Shown: one piece after another, positions 1-8,367 of the stretch
How the letters are laid out: each line of letters starts with the position of its first letter
Numbering within the stretch: the first letter of the stretch is position 1
NCBI RefSeq assembly: GCF_050113715.1
Contig: NZ_JBNJQR010000013.1
Coordinates: forward strand, 1 to 64,000
DNA length: 64,000 nucleotides
Reading direction: 5' to 3'
Source: Brevibacillus_H ginsengisoli
GTDB lineage: Bacteria; Bacillota; Bacilli; Brevibacillales; Brevibacillaceae
Notes under the pieces: generated by a model
The model's input: only the letters and a program-made list of their open reading frames with translations
What the model was told of the DNA's origin: nothing
Databases searched by the model: none
Program-made: the position numbers and the translations under genes

Positions 1-13
1 ACTCTCCAATAAA
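1..13 (-). rRNA. 5' end of a 16S rRNA gene, cut by the window edge
   Basis: Read on the minus strand, the first 13 bases give TTTATTGGAGAGT, the start of a Bacillales 16S rRNA before TTGATCCTGG. Only these bases lie inside the window. The call is supported by the antitermination box and tandem promoters found at the expected places upstream. Confidence 0.6.
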
Positions 14-80
14 GTTGAGTTGATTCTAAACTTCAAAACAGTTTTGCTTGGCTAGTGTTTCATTCACTAAACGTTTATTG

Positions 81-98
81 TTCAGTTTTCAAAGAGCA
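81..98 (-). promoter_or_regulatory. rRNA leader boxA antitermination site
   Basis: The minus strand reads TGCTCTTTGAAAACTGAA, close to the boxA found in rRNA leaders and spacers of Bacillales. It lies about 70 bases before the 16S start. BoxA in nascent RNA binds NusB/NusE and lets polymerase read through the operon. Confidence 0.65.
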
Positions 99-134
99 TT
101 TTTTCGTTAGCGTTTATCAACGCCGACCCTTATT

Positions 135-164
135 ACTCTACCACATCATGCCCTTAAAAATCAA
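135..164 (-). promoter_or_regulatory. rrn promoter P2 (gene-proximal)
   Basis: On the minus strand the -35 is TTGATT (159-164) and the -10 is TAGAGT (135-140), with an 18-base spacer. It is the last promoter before the 16S leader and boxA. The AT-rich sequence upstream could act as an UP element. Confidence 0.5.
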
Positions 165-242
165 GAGTGTTTTTTTGGTAAAATAATTTAAGTGATCAAA
201 TCAAATCTCAAAAAATTAATAGTCGCAAGAACGACAAGAGTT

Positions 243-271
243 ATAATAACAAACCCAGTAACAGAATACAA
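243..271 (-). promoter_or_regulatory. rrn promoter P1 (distal, tandem)
   Basis: On the minus strand the -35 is TTGTAT (266-271) and the -10 is TATTAT (243-248), with a 17-base spacer. It lies about 108 bases upstream of P2, in line with the tandem rrn promoters of Bacillus. No convincing gene is seen in 1-486 apart from this leader. Confidence 0.4.
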
Positions 272-433
272 CAGGTATTTTTTGCAAATTATTGATAGAT
301 AAAAAGGTCTGAACAGAACCAGAACACAAGAACCGCAAAGAAATCTTTGCAACATTAGGAAGCTCAGCGATTGTTGAGCCTTTAGCCGACCGCTTATATA
401 GATGGGGATTATCAATTCTTATCTACCAAAATA

Positions 434-465
434 AATAAGGGGCAGGCGTATGCCTGCCCCTTATT
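434..465 (-). terminator. groEL terminator
   Basis: A 14-bp perfect stem (434-447 with 452-465) and a 4-base loop lie 22 bases downstream of the groEL stop. A T-rich tract follows on the minus strand. Confidence 0.8.
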
Positions 466-486
466 CAAAGCTCACGGGAAATGAGC

Positions 487-2112
487 TTACATCATTCCCA
501 TGCCGCCCATTCCGCCCATGTCAGGCATAGCCGGTTTGTTTTCTTCAGGTTTATCAGCTACAACGCACTCAGTAGTGAGGAACATAGCAGCAACAGAAGC
601 AGCGTTGGACAATGCGGAACGAGTTACTTTCGCAGCATCAACGATACCTTCTTCAAGCATATTTACCCATTGCTCAGTAGCAGCATTGAAACCAATGCCA
701 ACCGCTTCTTTTTTCAAGCGCTCAACGATTACAGAGCCTTCCAAACCAGCGTTTGCAGCGATTTGACGGATTGGCTCTTCGAGGGAGCGAAGAACGATTT
801 GAACACCAACAGCTTCGTCGCCTTCAACTTTGATAGCTTCAACAGCTTTAATAGCGTTAATAAGAGTTGTACCGCCACCAGGAACGATACCTTCTTCAAC
901 CGCTGCGCGAGTAGAGTTGAGAGCGTCTTCGATACGAAGTTTTCTTTCTTTCAACTCAGTTTCAGTAGCAGCACCTACTTTGATTACCGCTACGCCGCCA
1001 GACAATTTCGCAAGGCGTTCTTGCAATTTTTCACGATCGAAATCGGAAGTAGTGTCTTGGATTTGTTGACGGATTTGAGCTACGCGAGCATCAATGTCCG
1101 CTTTGTTTCCAGCACCTTCAACGATTGTAGTGTTTTCTTTAGTAACAACAACTTTACCTGCGCGGCCAAGTTGAGTGATTTTGGTGGATTTGAGGTCAAG
1201 ACCAAGCTCTTCAGTGATAACTTCCCCGCCAGTAAGCGTAGCGATATCACCAAGCATAGCTTTACGACGATCGCCAAAGCCAGGAGCTTTAACAGCAACC
1301 GCTGTGAAGGTACCACGAAGTTTGTTCACTACCAATGTAGCAAGCGCTTCGCCTTCTACGTCTTCAGCAATGATCAAGAGTGGTTTGCCGCTTTGTACCA
1401 CTTGCTCAAGTACAGGCAGAACCTCTTGGATGTTGCCGATTTTCTTGTCAGTGATCAAAATGTATGGACTGTTCAATACAGCTTCCATTTTGTCAGTGTC
1501 AGTGATCATATATGGGGAAGCATATCCACGGTCGAATTGCATACCTTCTACTACTTCAAGTTCAGTAGCAAAACCTTTGGATTCTTCAACAGTGATAACA
1601 CCGTCTTTGCCCACTTTTTCCATTGCTTCAGCGATCAAGTTACCTACTTCTTGATCATCAGCGGAGATAGCGGCAACTTGTGCGATAGACGCTTTGTTTT
1701 CCACTGGTTTCGCGATGGATTTGATTTCTTCAACAGCTGCGCGAACAGCTTTTTCCATACCGCGGCGGATCACCATTGGGTTAGCGCCAGCTGTTACGTT
1801 TTTCAAGCCTTCACGAATCATCGCGTAAGCCAATACAGTTGCAGTTGTAGTACCGTCACCAGCGATGTCGTTGGTTTTGGTTGCTACTTCTTTAACTAAT
1901 TGAGCGCCCATGTTTTCATAAGCGTCTTCCAATTCGATTTCTTTTGCGATTGTTACACCGTCGTTAGTGATCAACGGAGAACCGAATTTCTTTTCCAATA
2001 CAACGTTACGGCCTTTTGGACCGAGTGTTACTTTAACAGCGTTCGCCAACGCTTCAACACCGCGAAGCATAGAACGGCGAGCATCTTCAGAGAACTTGAT
2101 TTGTTTAGCCAT
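487..2112 (-). CDS. groEL: 60 kDa chaperonin GroEL
   Basis: Cytosolic ATP-dependent chaperonin subunit; fourteen subunits form the double ring that works with GroES. The 541 residues are full length. The N-terminus is MAKQIKFSEDAR, the ATP-binding segment KVTLGPKGRNV and the GDGTTTATVLA motif follow, and the tail has the GGM repeats ending GGMGMM. It is the second gene of a groES-groEL operon, 55 bases after groES, with a good ribosome binding site and a strong terminator behind it. Regulation is through the CIRCE operator and promoter upstream of groES. Identity is certain. Confidence 0.99.
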   Translation of the reverse strand: MAKQIKFSEDARRSMLRGVEALANAVKVTLGPKGRNVVLEKKFGSPLITNDGVTIAKEIELEDAYENMGAQLVKEVATKTNDIAGDGTTTATVLAYAMIREGLKNVTAGANPMVIRRGMEKAVRAAVEEIKSIAKPVENKASIAQVAAISADDQEVGNLIAEAMEKVGKDGVITVEESKGFATELEVVEGMQFDRGYASPYMITDTDKMEAVLNSPYILITDKKIGNIQEVLPVLEQVVQSGKPLLIIAEDVEGEALATLVVNKLRGTFTAVAVKAPGFGDRRKAMLGDIATLTGGEVITEELGLDLKSTKITQLGRAGKVVVTKENTTIVEGAGNKADIDARVAQIRQQIQDTTSDFDREKLQERLAKLSGGVAVIKVGAATETELKERKLRIEDALNSTRAAVEEGIVPGGGTTLINAIKAVEAIKVEGDEAVGVQIVLRSLEEPIRQIAANAGLEGSVIVERLKKEAVGIGFNAATEQWVNMLEEGIVDAAKVTRSALSNAASVAAMFLTTECVVADKPEENKPAMPDMGGMGGMGMM

Positions 2113-2167
2113 GAAAAACTCAACCTCCCAAGGTATGTGTTTGATTCATTCGATATGTCGAAAGTAA

Positions 2168-2452
2168 TTAGCCAATGATCGCTAAGATATCGGATTCACG
2201 AAGAACGAGCAGTTCTTTGTTGTCTACTTTCACTTCGGTACCTGCGTATTTGGAGAAAATGACTTTGTCTCCTTCTTTGACTTCCAAAGCGATACGCTCA
2301 CCGTTGTCAACTACGCGACCGGAACCGACAGCAACCACACGGCCTTCTTGTGGTTTCTCCTTAGCGGTGTCAGGCAAAAGAATACCGCTAGCAGTAGTTT
2401 CTTCTTTAGAGATTGGTTCGATTACTACACGGTCACCTAATGGCTTCAACAC
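2168..2452 (-). CDS. groES: 10 kDa co-chaperonin GroES
   Basis: Heptameric lid of the GroEL chamber. I choose the GTG at 2450-2452, giving a 94-residue protein beginning MLKPLGDRVV as in the family. It sits 9 bases behind AGGAGG. A longer reading to 2533 would run through the CIRCE operator and add 27 residues not found in the family. The mobile-loop region (EETTASGILLP) and the C-terminal ILAIIG are present. First gene of the groESL operon. Confidence 0.97.
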   Translation of the reverse strand: MLKPLGDRVVIEPISKEETTASGILLPDTAKEKPQEGRVVAVGSGRVVDNGERIALEVKEGDKVIFSKYAGTEVKVDNKELLVLRESDILAIIG

Positions 2453-2499
2453 AAAAAACACCCTCCTCAAGAATGGAAAAGTAAAGTTATGGTTTGTTG

Positions 2500-2526
2500 T
2501 TAGCACTCGACTTAAGGGAGTGCTAA
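2500..2526 (-). promoter_or_regulatory. CIRCE operator (HrcA binding site)
   Basis: A perfect match to the consensus inverted repeat TTAGCACTC - 9 bases - GAGTGCTAA (2500-2508 and 2518-2526). It lies between the groES promoter and its ribosome binding site. In Bacillota the HrcA repressor binds this site and releases it on heat shock. hrcA itself is not in the window. Confidence 0.97.
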
Positions 2527-2538
2527 CACCCAATTCCT

Positions 2539-2567
2539 ATAATAAGCAATCACTGTTTTGTTTGCAA
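2539..2567 (-). promoter_or_regulatory. groESL sigma-A promoter
   Basis: On the minus strand the -35 is TTGCAA (2562-2567) and the -10 is TATTAT (2539-2544), with a 17-base spacer. It lies just upstream of CIRCE, so the operator is near the transcription start. Confidence 0.75.
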
Positions 2568-2614
2568 GTAGTTTCAACCACTTTTTTGCAATTTTGCGCT
2601 GGTCTCTTTTTTCA

Positions 2615-2763
2615 GTGAAAAACGTCCCCTCTCATTAGGGGACTGAAACGTCGGGGGATCGAAATATCTCGACATTTTTCATAAAAGTGGATGTGACCGT
2701 ATAGCGGTCAACACTTTTGTCCCCCGAAGAGAAGGGAAAATGGTTATGACCGTTTGGTTTCCC
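2615..2763. repeat. Palindromic intergenic repeat, TGACCG family, copy 1
   Basis: This 149-base stretch fills most of the gap between groES and the divergent CAP-domain gene. It holds a GTCCCCT/AGGGGAC hairpin (2624-2643). Next is a long nested hairpin: TCGGGGGA/TCCCCCGA (2651-2658 with 2720-2727) enclosing AAAAGTG/CACTTTT and TGACCG/CGGTCA. A third hairpin is GGGAAA/TTTCCC (2733-2763). It shares GTGAAAAACGTC, TTTTTCATAAAAGTGGAT, the TGACCG/CGGTCA stem and ATGACCGTTT, in the same order, with the sequence at 56830-56909. Function unknown. Confidence 0.7.
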
Positions 2764-2930
2764 ACTCTACTATAGACGGAAGGGATTCTTCTTATACGGC
2801 AATCAATAAAGATCCGTCCATTTTCCAAAATTCTTCCCGTTTCTCTAGTTACTCTTCTCAGTTCTATTAATCTCTCAAGCTCATATAAATAGAGCAAGCA
2901 AGTTCAAATCTATCCACAAGGAGCGATCAT

Positions 2931-4337
2931 ATGATTCATAGGTGGCTTCTCCCAACAAGCGTCGGTCTCACCATTCTGATCATTGCCTCTTTGATTTGGG
3001 TCAAGCATGACTCGACTACTGTTCGCGCCGTCCCGCTTCCCTCACAACTTTACATTGACGGGAAAGAAGTAACTGCACAGGATCATCGCGGATTTTATTA
3101 CAATGGGACAAGTTATGTGCCTGCTACACTAGAATATGAAGGAACACTATATGTGCCCCTTCGTCTGGTAGGCTCGAAACTGAATAAGTCCATTGGTTGG
3201 AGCGAAGAAAAAGCATCGATCTGGTTAGGCAACGCTCCTGCTCCGAAATCCGCCAAGTCCGCTCAAGCTGTGCCGGCAGTGAAACCCGTAGTGGCGCTGA
3301 ATTCGACCAATGCACTGTCGGCTGTATCCGCATTTCAATCAGTTCAGACCCACAATTCAGGCCAAAAGATAAGCGAAAACCCGAAACAACCTCAGTCGCA
3401 GGAGAAAATTCAGTCTCAAAACCAACGTTCACGAGATGAACATCCCGCTTTATTCGGAATCTCTATCGGTGATTCGGTACAGCAAGTGCTAAAGTCGCTT
3501 GGCTCACCCGTTCGCCAGGAACCCAGCGCTCTCGGCTATGAATGGTATATTTACAAAAATGATTTCAATCGCTATCTTCAGGTCGGGGTTGCGAATGGCA
3601 AAGTGGTCGACCTCTATTCCAACTCCCCTGCCGCCACTCTGTTGAATATCGGGATCGGGACAAGCTACGAATCACTTAGCCGTAAACAGTCGCTCGCTCC
3701 AATTGTTTCGTTCACCTATTCCGATGCGCGGGTGGAAGTCTCCAATCAAACCAAACAAAAGCCGCTCGCCTTAATAGACGGAACTCCAGTTATCTTCTAC
3801 CTCGATCAGCATGACCAGAATAAAGTAACCGCGATCCGTTTGCTTGATCGGTTGCAGCTCCTTCAAGGCGGGTTTTATGAGACTAAATGGACGTATCAAG
3901 GGAAAGCGCCCAATTTTGATCCGCCGCCGCTTTCCATTAAACAGCAGGAGCTTGTGAACGCTGCCCAAGAACGGCAAATTCTAGACCTCACGAATGTAAT
4001 CCGCTATCGCCATAAACTGTCTTCCGTCAACTGGAATGACCAGGCGGCCAGAGTGGCAAAGGCCCATAGCGATGATATGGAAAGTCATCAGTTCTTTGAT
4101 CACGTATCGACAACGACAGGACTCAATCCGTTTCAGCGTTTGCAAAAAGCGGGACTCCGCTATCAAATGGCGGGAGAAAATATTGCCGCCGGTTACCCTG
4201 ACGCAATCGAAGCCGTTGAGAATTGGATGAACAGCCTGGGTCACCGGAAGAATATCCTTGAAAAAGGATATTCGGAACTGGGCGTTGGCGTTATGATGGA
4301 TTATTACACGCAGGACTTCGTTACTCCAATGAAATAA
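2931..4337 (+). CDS. CAP-domain cell-surface protein with stalk domain
   Basis: Predicted secreted or membrane-anchored protein of 468 residues. Residues 7-23 form a hydrophobic signal or anchor without a lipobox. Residues about 35-105 resemble the copper-amine-oxidase N-terminal (stalk) fold, with YVPLRLVGSKLN. A Ser/Gln/Pro-rich linker follows. Residues about 170-320 look like the CAP-associated N domain (ISIGDSVQQVLKSLG), and 345-468 are a CAP/SCP domain (HSDDMESHQFFDH, GENIAAGYPDAIEAV, LGHRKNIL). Similar proteins (YkwD type) occur in spore and cell-wall layers, but the activity is unknown. Ribosome binding site AAGGAG is 7 bases before the ATG. Transcribed divergently from groESL; a terminator follows. 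Confidence 0.85.
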   Translation: MIHRWLLPTSVGLTILIIASLIWVKHDSTTVRAVPLPSQLYIDGKEVTAQDHRGFYYNGTSYVPATLEYEGTLYVPLRLVGSKLNKSIGWSEEKASIWLGNAPAPKSAKSAQAVPAVKPVVALNSTNALSAVSAFQSVQTHNSGQKISENPKQPQSQEKIQSQNQRSRDEHPALFGISIGDSVQQVLKSLGSPVRQEPSALGYEWYIYKNDFNRYLQVGVANGKVVDLYSNSPAATLLNIGIGTSYESLSRKQSLAPIVSFTYSDARVEVSNQTKQKPLALIDGTPVIFYLDQHDQNKVTAIRLLDRLQLLQGGFYETKWTYQGKAPNFDPPPLSIKQQELVNAAQERQILDLTNVIRYRHKLSSVNWNDQAARVAKAHSDDMESHQFFDHVSTTTGLNPFQRLQKAGLRYQMAGENIAAGYPDAIEAVENWMNSLGHRKNILEKGYSELGVGVMMDYYTQDFVTPMK

Positions 4338-4370
4338 CTGAAATGAATAACCTTTTGGCGACAAAATAAT

Positions 4371-4406
4371 AGCCCGCTATCCTTCGTGGATAGTCGGGCT
4401 TTTTTT
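4371..4406 (+). terminator. Terminator after the CAP-domain gene
   Basis: AGCCCG-CTATCC pairs with GGATAG-T-CGGGCT around a TTCG-type loop, followed by seven T. Confidence 0.85.
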
Positions 4407-4429
4407 GCATGAACGCGAGTCTGGGTCGC

Positions 4430-4837
4430 TTACTCCCGATGAATCAGCCTTCTCAATTCTTGGACAGAACCGCTAAATTCAAACAAATGCGTCTCCTCAT
4501 CCTTGGAATGCAGGATGAGCCAGGGGTTCCTTTTCTCGCTTTTCGGCAAGACAATAAACATTTCCCGGATAGGAGATTGAATACTGGGCTCAAATTTTAT
4601 CCGTTGTGGCGGTTGCAGTGGAATTTTGACAATGATCGACTTCTCCAACTGCGGCGACATCTCACTCACACGCCTGGTAACACTCGCAAGAATCGAACTC
4701 GCCACCTGTTGAAAGCTCTCCGAATTATCAATGGTTTCCACCACTTTTTCTTTATCCGTATCAAATATTTCTACCTGTTGGTAAGCAACTGGAGTGGCTG
4801 TGATTAGGAATAAACTAAGTAAAAGCGAATGCAGCAT
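4430..4837 (-). CDS. Hypothetical secreted protein
   Basis: I do not recognise this family. Started at the ATG at 4837, with AGGAG 8 bases upstream, it has 135 residues. It opens with a short signal peptide (MLHSLLLSLFLITATPVAY). The mature part contains EIFDTDKEKVVETIDNS near the start, basic patches, and WLILHSKDEETHLFEFSGS near the end. No cysteine is left after the signal, and no catalytic motif is visible. It is a single gene between the CAP-domain gene (convergent) and tatC. A longer start at 4876 adds 13 residues ahead of the signal peptide and is less likely. Confidence 0.6.
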   Translation of the reverse strand: MLHSLLLSLFLITATPVAYQQVEIFDTDKEKVVETIDNSESFQQVASSILASVTRRVSEMSPQLEKSIIVKIPLQPPQRIKFEPSIQSPIREMFIVLPKSEKRNPWLILHSKDEETHLFEFSGSVQELRRLIHRE

Positions 4838-4906
4838 CCTCGTCTCTCCTCGTTGGCATTTCCCATAGTATGCCAATGGATAGAAAGATCATTCCCCTCC
4901 GCAAAC

Positions 4907-4933
4907 AAAAATCCCCTGCCAGGAAGCAAGGGA
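4907..4933 (-). terminator. tatAC terminator
   Basis: TCCCCTGC (4912-4919) pairs with GCAAGGGA (4926-4933), with one wobble pair on the minus strand, then five T after the stem. It lies 31 bases downstream of the tatC stop. Confidence 0.75.
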
Positions 4934-4964
4934 CATCATTTCGATTCATTTCGGTTCATGGTTC

Positions 4965-5756
4965 TTACGACTCACTCAATCCACCAGTCATTTCAGTAGA
5001 TTCGTTCGCGTATTGACTTTCCCATTCCGCGTCTTCTTTTAGCTGTTTGCGGTAAATAATTCGCGATAACCCGACACTGATCTCATATAACCCAATTAAC
5101 GGGATCGCCACGATGATAATGCTTAAAAAGTCGGATGGCGCGATGGTTGCCGCAATCACTGTCAAGCCAAGGTAAGCAACCCGGCGAAACTTGGACAGTC
5201 TCATCGGATTTAATATTCTCAGCCTCGTCAGGAAGATGACGACAATTGGCAACTCGAACAAGAATCCGAATGGAGTCACCGTATTGAACAAAAAGCTGAA
5301 GTATTGGGTGATCCCGTAACTAAGTGGAGCTCCAATCGAGTAGGTCACACCTGACATAAAACTCATAACCATCGGAAATACCACATAATAGCCAAAGATA
5401 AGACCAAGGATGAATAACAGAAAGGCTGCTGGTATAAATCCCAACGTTACCCGCCGCTCATTGGATCTCAGCCCCGGACTGACAAACCTCCAGATATGAT
5501 AGAGAGCAACGGGCAATGTAACCAAGAAGCCGATGACCACCGCAAATTGTATATACACCTGAAAAGCATCTGAAGGGGAAAACGAGATAAGTGGAACACC
5601 TTTGGCCATCGGTTGGTCCTTAAGATACTGAATGGCCGGTCCCGCAAAATAGAATCCACCGCAGAGCGCCAGCACAAAAACAGCAATCACCCAAATGAGG
5701 CGCGTACGCAATTCGGCGAGGTGATCAAATAATGACATTTCATTATGTTTTTCCAT
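4965..5756 (-). CDS. tatC: Twin-arginine translocase subunit TatC
   Basis: Polytopic membrane subunit that recognises twin-arginine signal peptides and exports folded proteins. The 263 residues include the family N-terminus (MSLFDHLAELRTRL, whose Glu contacts the RR motif) and six hydrophobic segments. FSPSDAFQVYIQ follows the first periplasmic loop. It lies 30 bases after tatA. The placement next to groES matches the tatAy-tatCy pair of B. subtilis, so this is probably that orthologue. Confidence 0.97.
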   Translation of the reverse strand: MEKHNEMSLFDHLAELRTRLIWVIAVFVLALCGGFYFAGPAIQYLKDQPMAKGVPLISFSPSDAFQVYIQFAVVIGFLVTLPVALYHIWRFVSPGLRSNERRVTLGFIPAAFLLFILGLIFGYYVVFPMVMSFMSGVTYSIGAPLSYGITQYFSFLFNTVTPFGFLFELPIVVIFLTRLRILNPMRLSKFRRVAYLGLTVIAATIAPSDFLSIIIVAIPLIGLYEISVGLSRIIYRKQLKEDAEWESQYANESTEMTGGLSES

Positions 5757-5786
5757 TAAAGCACCTACCCTTTTGCAAGAAGAGAC

Positions 5787-6128
5787 CTAGGTACTAGGTG
5801 TGTGTGCCTCTTTTTGGATTTTTTCACGCATCTCCGCTTCGATGCGTTCGCGAATTTCTTTTTCCAACTGAGCGCGGTCAACGGTTTCTGCAGGAGCGGA
5901 GGCTGTTGCTACGGTTGTGGCTTTTGCTGTGGTTTCTTGAATGAGTTGCGGTTTGGATTTAGGCTCTTCTTCTTCTTCGTCTTTGGTTAACCCACGAGTC
6001 GCACTCTTAAATTCTTTCAAGGTGTGCCCTACCGCGCGTCCCAACTCAGGCAGCTTTTTCGGTCCAAACAACACTAAAGCGAGTAACAAAATCAAAATTA
6101 AACCAGGAATTGAAATTGGATGCATCAT
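5787..6128 (-). CDS. tatA: Twin-arginine translocase subunit TatA
   Basis: Small membrane protein that oligomerises to form the Tat translocation path. One N-terminal membrane segment (GLILILLLALVLFGPKKLPE, with the conserved FGPKKLPELGRAVG hinge) precedes an amphipathic helix (LKEFKSATRGL). A charged tail of about 75 residues is rich in Glu/Lys and Ala/Thr and is longer than in minimal TatA proteins. Of three closely spaced starts (GTG 6134, ATG 6128, ATG 6125) I prefer 6128, 5 bases behind GGAG. First gene of tatA-tatC. Confidence 0.95.
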   Translation of the reverse strand: MMHPISIPGLILILLLALVLFGPKKLPELGRAVGHTLKEFKSATRGLTKDEEEEEPKSKPQLIQETTAKATTVATASAPAETVDRAQLEKEIRERIEAEMREKIQKEAHTPST

Positions 6129-6146
6129 GCTCACTCCATTCTTTTA

Positions 6147-7145
6147 TTAGCAATGATTTAAACCACCGTATCCCAAGCGGGTAATGTCAGACTCTGTGAT
6201 TCGCTCACCGATTAATACACGCGGCAAGAACACATCAAAAGAAGTATACGGTTCATACATCACCGCGCCCGGCAACCCCAGAATCGGAGTTTTTCCGGCA
6301 TAGGCAATCATCATCATGGAACCTGGCAACATGGGGATACCGTATCGCACCACTTCTGTCGCTACTTCAGAGATCGCTCCTGGCGTACGATCATCGGGAT
6401 CAACCGACATGCCGCCTGTCACTATCACAAGATCTACGGATTGATTGAGAAAACGCTCAATTTCTTGCTTGATCACGTCTTTATCGTCTGGCGTAAACCG
6501 TTGTTCTACTACTGCAGAGCCCAACGCTTCCACTTTGGAGCGAATGACCGGTCCAAACTTGTCTTCAATTCGTCCCTTAAATACTTCGCTACCCGTCGTG
6601 ATCATTCCTACCCGCTTGGCAGGAAAAGGCAGAAGCTCGACTATAGGTTGTCCGTATGCGGCAACCATTGTTTCTAATTGTTCAACCCGCTTTGTCTCTA
6701 TAATCAGCGGGGTAATACGGGCAACAGCCACAGCCTTGTTTTCCTCAACGACCAGATTAGTAAGAATGGTCGCAATGGAGATCGACTCAAGCTCATTGCA
6801 TGCGTGTACCGCTTCTGCGTTAATTTTGACCAAGCCTTTATACTGGGCTTTGAGACTTACCTTCCCTTCATGTGGTTCGCTTAAAGTAAGACCCTCTCCT
6901 ACAATAGACCGGGCAATTCGCTCAGCTGCTTCATTCTCGTGCAGGTATCCTTCTGGCATGTCTAGGATATATATATGTTCTTTTCCGATAGATAGAAGCG
7001 GTTCAATGTCTGCTTCTGTAATGACATGACCTTTTTTAAAAAGACGTCCCTTAAACTTACCAGGGATGATTTGGGTCATATCATGGGGAAGCACCAATCC
7101 TACAGCTTCTTGGACAGGTATTTCCCTAAACCGTGGTTTTACCAT
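6147..7145 (-). CDS. Molybdopterin-binding protein, MoeA/Mog-like
   Basis: Cytosolic 332-residue protein. Its C-terminal half is a MoCF-biosynthesis fold: RVGMITTGSEVF near 182, a GGMSVDPDDRTPGAI motif near 246, and a LPGSMMMIAY...ILGLPGAVMYEP segment. The N-terminal half (residues 1-170) resembles the first domains of stand-alone molybdopterin-binding proteins rather than full MoeA. It overlaps moaB upstream by 7 bases, so the two are coupled. Likely role is handling molybdopterin or inserting molybdenum. The substrate is not certain, since these family members also include poorly studied proteins. Confidence 0.85.
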   Translation of the reverse strand: MVKPRFREIPVQEAVGLVLPHDMTQIIPGKFKGRLFKKGHVITEADIEPLLSIGKEHIYILDMPEGYLHENEAAERIARSIVGEGLTLSEPHEGKVSLKAQYKGLVKINAEAVHACNELESISIATILTNLVVEENKAVAVARITPLIIETKRVEQLETMVAAYGQPIVELLPFPAKRVGMITTGSEVFKGRIEDKFGPVIRSKVEALGSAVVEQRFTPDDKDVIKQEIERFLNQSVDLVIVTGGMSVDPDDRTPGAISEVATEVVRYGIPMLPGSMMMIAYAGKTPILGLPGAVMYEPYTSFDVFLPRVLIGERITESDITRLGYGGLNHC

Positions 7146-7654
7146 CCGTACCCGCCCCAGTCTTCGCTTGCTTCTTCAGTTCCCTGAAGGATATGAAGCG
7201 CATCTGAAAGCATATCGGCAATGGCGTTAAAACAAATCTCGACGCCTTTGGGATTCCCCGGCAGGTTAATAATGAGACTGTTTCCCCTTGTGCCAGCAAC
7301 AGCACGGGTCAGCATCGCCCGACGTGACTGCTGCAAACCGACTCTTCTCATCTCTTCAGCAAGTCCAGGCACAGGTCGGTCGATCACCCAAGTGGTAACC
7401 TCTGGTGTCACATCACGCGGGCTTAAGCCTGTCCCACCTGCGACAATCAGCAAGTCACATTTCTCGCGGTCCACCAGTTCAATCATATTTTCTTGCAGAG
7501 TTTCCATATCATCTGATACAGCTCGATAGACAGCCACCTCGCCCTTTAACTGGTCACGAATCAGCTTTTGAAGCAATTGAATGCGGTCATCTGGTCGTTC
7601 TTTGCGTGAAATAGAATCACTAGCGCTTATAACCCCGATTTTCCAATTAGCCAT
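7139..7654 (-). CDS. moaB: Molybdenum cofactor biosynthesis protein MoaB/MogA family
   Basis: Cytosolic molybdopterin adenylyltransferase-type protein of 171 residues. The signature GGTGLSPRDVTPEV near residue 93 and the later SLIINLPGNPKGVE motif define the family. The start at 7654 has a GGGGGT ribosome binding site, and the 3' end overlaps the next molybdopterin gene. Only two Mo-cofactor genes occur here; the rest of the pathway must be elsewhere if it is complete. Confidence 0.9.
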   Translation of the reverse strand: MANWKIGVISASDSISRKERPDDRIQLLQKLIRDQLKGEVAVYRAVSDDMETLQENMIELVDREKCDLLIVAGGTGLSPRDVTPEVTTWVIDRPVPGLAEEMRRVGLQQSRRAMLTRAVAGTRGNSLIINLPGNPKGVEICFNAIADMLSDALHILQGTEEASEDWGGYGW

Positions 7655-7736
7655 AGATATACCCCCACTTTTATAGATTATACTATAATTGCTGTTTAGT
7701 ACTTCTCAAATGTATGACAGATTCATTAAATTGTGT

Positions 7737-8297
7737 CTAATTCTTAACAAGACAATCATACGTGATATCGTGACTTTCTTTTGGCACACATTCGACAATT
7801 TGCTCGTTAAAGCAATAACCAACCAATAAGGGGCGATGATCAAGCGAACTGAGGAATCGGTCATAGAAGCCTCCTCCATATCCTAACCGACCGCCTTGTT
7901 GATCGAAGGCTACCCCCGGAAGAATCACCGCTTCCAGATCACATCGTTCTCCCTGCTTGGCAAAGTCCGGATCTGGCTCCTTAATCCCGTATGCACCTTG
8001 GCGCAATACCTGACCCTCGGAATAAACATAGGGGATCAATCGTTTTTCTTGTACATTCGTGACTGGAAGCCAGATCGTTTGTCCACGAGCTCTGGCCGCT
8101 TCAATAAAAGGAACTGTGTCAATCTCGCTACCGAATGAAAGAAACAGCATGATCGTTCGACAACGGGCCAAAGACTCTAGCGCGAGCAGGTTCCTGGCTG
8201 CTTGTACTGACTTGACCGCTCGATCTTCCGCGGGTATCGAGTCACGCTTGTTCAAGATCTGCTTTCTTAGCGCACGCTTCTGTTCCGCAATTGACAT
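7737..8297 (-). CDS. 5-formyltetrahydrofolate cyclo-ligase
   Basis: ATP-dependent enzyme converting 5-formyl-THF to 5,10-methenyl-THF, returning storage folate to one-carbon metabolism. The 186 residues have the basic N-terminus (QKRALRKQILNKRDSI), the substrate segment FLSFGSEIDT, and the ATP-binding GGRLGYGGGFYDRFL near 137. GGGGAG lies 7 bases before the ATG. It is divergent from the ABC-F gene, separated by 70 bases that must hold both promoters. Confidence 0.95.
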   Translation of the reverse strand: MSIAEQKRALRKQILNKRDSIPAEDRAVKSVQAARNLLALESLARCRTIMLFLSFGSEIDTVPFIEAARARGQTIWLPVTNVQEKRLIPYVYSEGQVLRQGAYGIKEPDPDFAKQGERCDLEAVILPGVAFDQQGGRLGYGGGFYDRFLSSLDHRPLLVGYCFNEQIVECVPKESHDITYDCLVKN

Positions 8298-8367
8298 TCG
8301 TCTCTCCCCTTGTACCCGCTCTCTTACTTACGCTACACTAAAGCTATGAATTTTTTGAGGTGAAACT

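Noticed and set aside
188..415. A 75-residue hydrophobic open frame on the minus strand before the rRNA leader
   Set aside because: It overlaps the distal rrn promoter, lacks a ribosome binding site and shows no family motif.
481..1899. A 472-residue open frame opposite groEL
   Set aside because: It is an antisense shadow of a highly expressed gene with biased codons; its composition (Ser, Phe, Asn) is typical of such shadows.
2679..2897. A 72-residue frame upstream of groES
   Set aside because: It lies within the palindromic repeat and has no ribosome binding site or recognisable motif.
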